Source: Xanthomonas sp. AM6 (GTDB taxonomy: Bacteria > Pseudomonadota > Gammaproteobacteria > Xanthomonadales > Xanthomonadaceae). From it: 64,000 bases of DNA. Made by a program: the position numbers and the translations under genes. A model generated the notes under the pieces. It searched no databases and was not told the origin of the DNA. It saw only the letters and a program-made list of their open reading frames with translations. Positions 62,354 through 64,000 of the stretch are shown here, one piece after another. The stretch spans positions 2,568,501 through 2,632,500 of the forward strand of contig NZ_CP106869.1 in NCBI RefSeq assembly GCF_025665335.1. The letters run 5' to 3'. The first letter of the stretch is position 1. The number at the start of each line of letters is the position of its first letter.

Positions 62354-63256
62354 TCACTCGGCGAGCGGCGCCGCCTCACCCTCCCCGGCCGCCGCGCGCA
62401 GGGCGGCGCGGTAGCGGCGACTGCACGGCACATGGCTGCCGTCGCGCAGGTGCACGCGGGCCTCGCCGGCGTCCAGCGGCTCGATCGAGACCACGCACGC
62501 CAGGTTGACCATGTAGCTGCGGTGGATGCGCACGAACCGCGCCGGATCGAGCCTGGCCTCGATCGCGGCCATCGTGCTGCGCAGCGGGTAGTCGTGGCCG
62601 CGCACGCGCAGGTTGACGTAGTTGCCCGAGGCCTGCAGCCATTCGATGTCGGCGGCGGCGACCAGGAACTCGCGGCCGAGCTTGCGTACCAGGAAGCGCT
62701 CCGGGCGCTCCAGCGGCTCCACCGGCGGGCCTTCGTCGGGCGCGCCGAGCAGGGCTGCCTCGCCCTGCCAGCGGCGCAGCAGGAAACGGTACATCTCCAC
62801 GCACAGCAGCATCGAGGCCAGACTGCGCACGTCCTTCAGGTATTCGTAGGCCAGCCCCTGCGGCCACGGCCCGAAGTCGTAGTGCAGGCCCTGCAGGCGG
62901 TACACCGCGCTGCGGATCGCGACCATGCCCAGCACGTGCAGCACCGACAGCGCGACGCTGCCCAGCAGGTAGGCCGGCAGCCGGCGCCGCCAGTTGTCCC
63001 AATGCAGCGGACAGTGCCGGGTCAGCAGCACCAGCAGCGGCACGATCAACAGGAACACCAGGCCGCTGGACCATTCCCACAAGGCCGGCTCCCAGGCGGC
63101 GAAATGCAGCCCGGTGCGGCGGATGTCGATCAGTACGGTGATGCTGTTGGCGATGCCGTTGACCAGGGTGAGCGCGACCCAGAAGCCGATCTCGAAGCTG
63201 CGGCGCCACGGCAGGAAACGGGAATAGACGCTGGTGGCGGGTGCGGGTTCGGACAT
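62354..63256 (-). CDS. rpfD: Membrane-associated LytTR-family regulator (RpfD-like)
   Basis: The protein has 300 residues. About four membrane helices lie at ~20-150 (FWVALTLVNGIANSITVLI, SGLVFLLIVPLLVLLT, YLLGSVALSVLHVLGMVAI), followed by a cytoplasmic linker and a C-terminal LytTR DNA-binding domain at ~195-290 (IEWLQASGNYVNLRV, LDPARFVRIHRSYMVNL). Membrane LytTR proteins sense an envelope signal and bind DNA directly. The position beside prfB matches rpfD of X. campestris; the gene name rests on that recollection. The ATG at 63256 (MSEPAP) is chosen; an in-frame ATG three codons earlier (63265) is equally possible. It is 94 bases upstream of the prfB start, same strand. Confidence 0.75.
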   Translation of the reverse strand: MSEPAPATSVYSRFLPWRRSFEIGFWVALTLVNGIANSITVLIDIRRTGLHFAAWEPALWEWSSGLVFLLIVPLLVLLTRHCPLHWDNWRRRLPAYLLGSVALSVLHVLGMVAIRSAVYRLQGLHYDFGPWPQGLAYEYLKDVRSLASMLLCVEMYRFLLRRWQGEAALLGAPDEGPPVEPLERPERFLVRKLGREFLVAAADIEWLQASGNYVNLRVRGHDYPLRSTMAAIEARLDPARFVRIHRSYMVNLACVVSIEPLDAGEARVHLRDGSHVPCSRRYRAALRAAAGEGEAAPLAE

Positions 63257-63624
63257 GCCGCGCATCTTAGCGGCAGCGGGTGCGGGCGCCACGCCGGCAG
63301 GGCGATTGCGGCCCTCCCGAAGTCCAGTCGCGCCCCCTTGTGGGAGCGACTTCAGTCGCGACGCATGAGGCCCACTGCGAACCGCCACTCCCGACACCGG
63401 CGCCTTGCATCTGCAGGGGCGCCAGCGCCGCCGGGCGGGCTCCGTGCTGCCGATGCGCCTGTGGCCAAGGCGAGAGCGCGGTGTGCGGAGGGGACATCAG
63501 GCCATCGGTGGCGACCGGCCGCCCCGGTACCGTCCATGATGATTGGAAAGCCCCAGGGCCATCGTCGATGACGAACGGATAGAGAAGCGCGCCCGACCGC
63601 TTGCGGCGGCCGGACGCAGCGGCC
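63257..63624. other. Gene-free spacer with one REP-type element
   Basis: No plausible gene on either strand. It contains the REP-type copy at 63339; the remainder is ordinary G+C-rich sequence in which I see no promoter or terminator that I can defend. Confidence 0.5.
63339..63363 (+). repeat. REP-type palindromic element (single copy)
   Basis: TGTGGGAGCGACTTCAGTCG followed by CGAC is identical to the cores at 45959 and 46071. The inner GCGACTTCAGTCGC can form a hairpin. Confidence 0.8.
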
Positions 63625-64000
63625 TCAGCGCACCTCGAACTCGCCGACCAGGATGGTGTCCTTGCGGTCCTTCAGCCGCAGCGTCACCTGCTGGTCGCGC
63701 TGCGCGGCGGTCCCCCAGCCGGTGCTCAGCTGCAGGTGCAAGGTGGTGGCGCCGGTGACCAGCGGCTGGCGGTCGCCGAAGAAATTGGCCTCCACCTTGT
63801 ACTTGCCCGGCTTGGCCCGGCGCAGCGAGAACTCTTCCGGCCCGTAGCCGCCGGTGAAGTCCTGCGACAGCTGCCCGCCCTGGTACGTGGAGCGGTGCGC
63901 GTAGTAGCAGCGCTCGCCGTTGGGATCGGTCACCCACAGGTCCATGTCGCTGTTGTCGCTGTCCCAGTTCAGCACCACGCGCAGGTCCAGCGGCAGGTTG
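63625..64000 (-). CDS. C-terminal part of a DUF2135-type protein (5' end outside window)
   Basis: The last ~125 residues of a gene that enters from the right edge. The segment VVLNWDSDNSDMDLWVTDPN, then GERCYYAHRSTYQGG and KPGKYKVEANFFGDRQ, is the beta-sandwich DUF2135 domain that usually closes larger VIT/VWA-type or YfaP-like exported proteins. The acidic DSDNSDMDL loop may bind metal. The upstream domains, which would define its role, are not visible. Confidence 0.75.
   Translation of the reverse strand, partial: NLPLDLRVVLNWDSDNSDMDLWVTDPNGERCYYAHRSTYQGGQLSQDFTGGYGPEEFSLRRAKPGKYKVEANFFGDRQPLVTGATTLHLQLSTGWGTAAQRDQQVTLRLKDRKDTILVGEFEVR

Overview
The window looks like a chromosomal segment of a Xanthomonas species, or a very close member of the Xanthomonadaceae. 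The reasons are the uniformly high G+C coding sequence, the complete rpf quorum-sensing locus (aconitase, rpfB, rpfF, rpfC, rpfG, then lysS and prfB), and a long tandem array of chemoreceptor genes with FliA-type (sigma-28) promoters. No rRNA, tRNA, IS element, prophage or CRISPR array was seen.

Bases 1-6750 hold a flagellar motor and chemotaxis operon: the end of motC, then motD, a ParA-type ATPase (parC-like), a CheW-domain protein with a 35-residue tandem repeat (parP-like), and a sigma-28 unit of a STAS protein, cheY and cheA. Bases 7215-37244 carry ten methyl-accepting chemotaxis proteins, all on the + strand. Their input domains differ (CHASE3, dCache, four-helix bundles, Cache_3-Cache_2, sCache_2, and a six-helix membrane sensor), but their signalling modules are nearly identical. 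Interspersed are an outer-membrane transporter-like protein, a thioredoxin-like Cys-rich protein, a PilZ flagellar brake (ycgR-like), cheW, a secreted OB-fold-like protein, and an orphan four-helix sensor domain with no signalling part. Bases 37338-39876 are cheR-cheD-cheB, joined by 4-base overlaps. Eleven good sigma-28 promoters with exact 11-base spacing make this region a flagellar-class-IV regulon.

Bases 39946-45675 encode a small ORF followed by a DosP-like PAS-PAS-GAF-GGDEF-EAL protein, and a periplasmic beta-propeller diguanylate cyclase behind a candidate sigma-54 promoter. A 650-base spacer with 112-bp tandem REP-type repeats follows.

Bases 46332-63256 hold acnB (-), a vapBC toxin-antitoxin pair (-), acnA (+), a small lipoprotein (-), rpfB and rpfF (+), and, on the - strand, prfB (with its programmed +1 frameshift), lysS, rpfG and rpfC, with a LytTR regulator (rpfD-like) upstream of prfB. 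rpfH is absent between rpfG and rpfC. The last bases hold the 3' end of a DUF2135-type gene (-).

Read together: chemoreceptors signal through CheW/CheA/CheY, adapted by CheR, CheB and CheD. c-di-GMP enzymes (DosP-like, propeller GGDEF, RpfG HD-GYP) and the PilZ brake link motility to the DSF quorum signal made by RpfF and sensed by RpfC.
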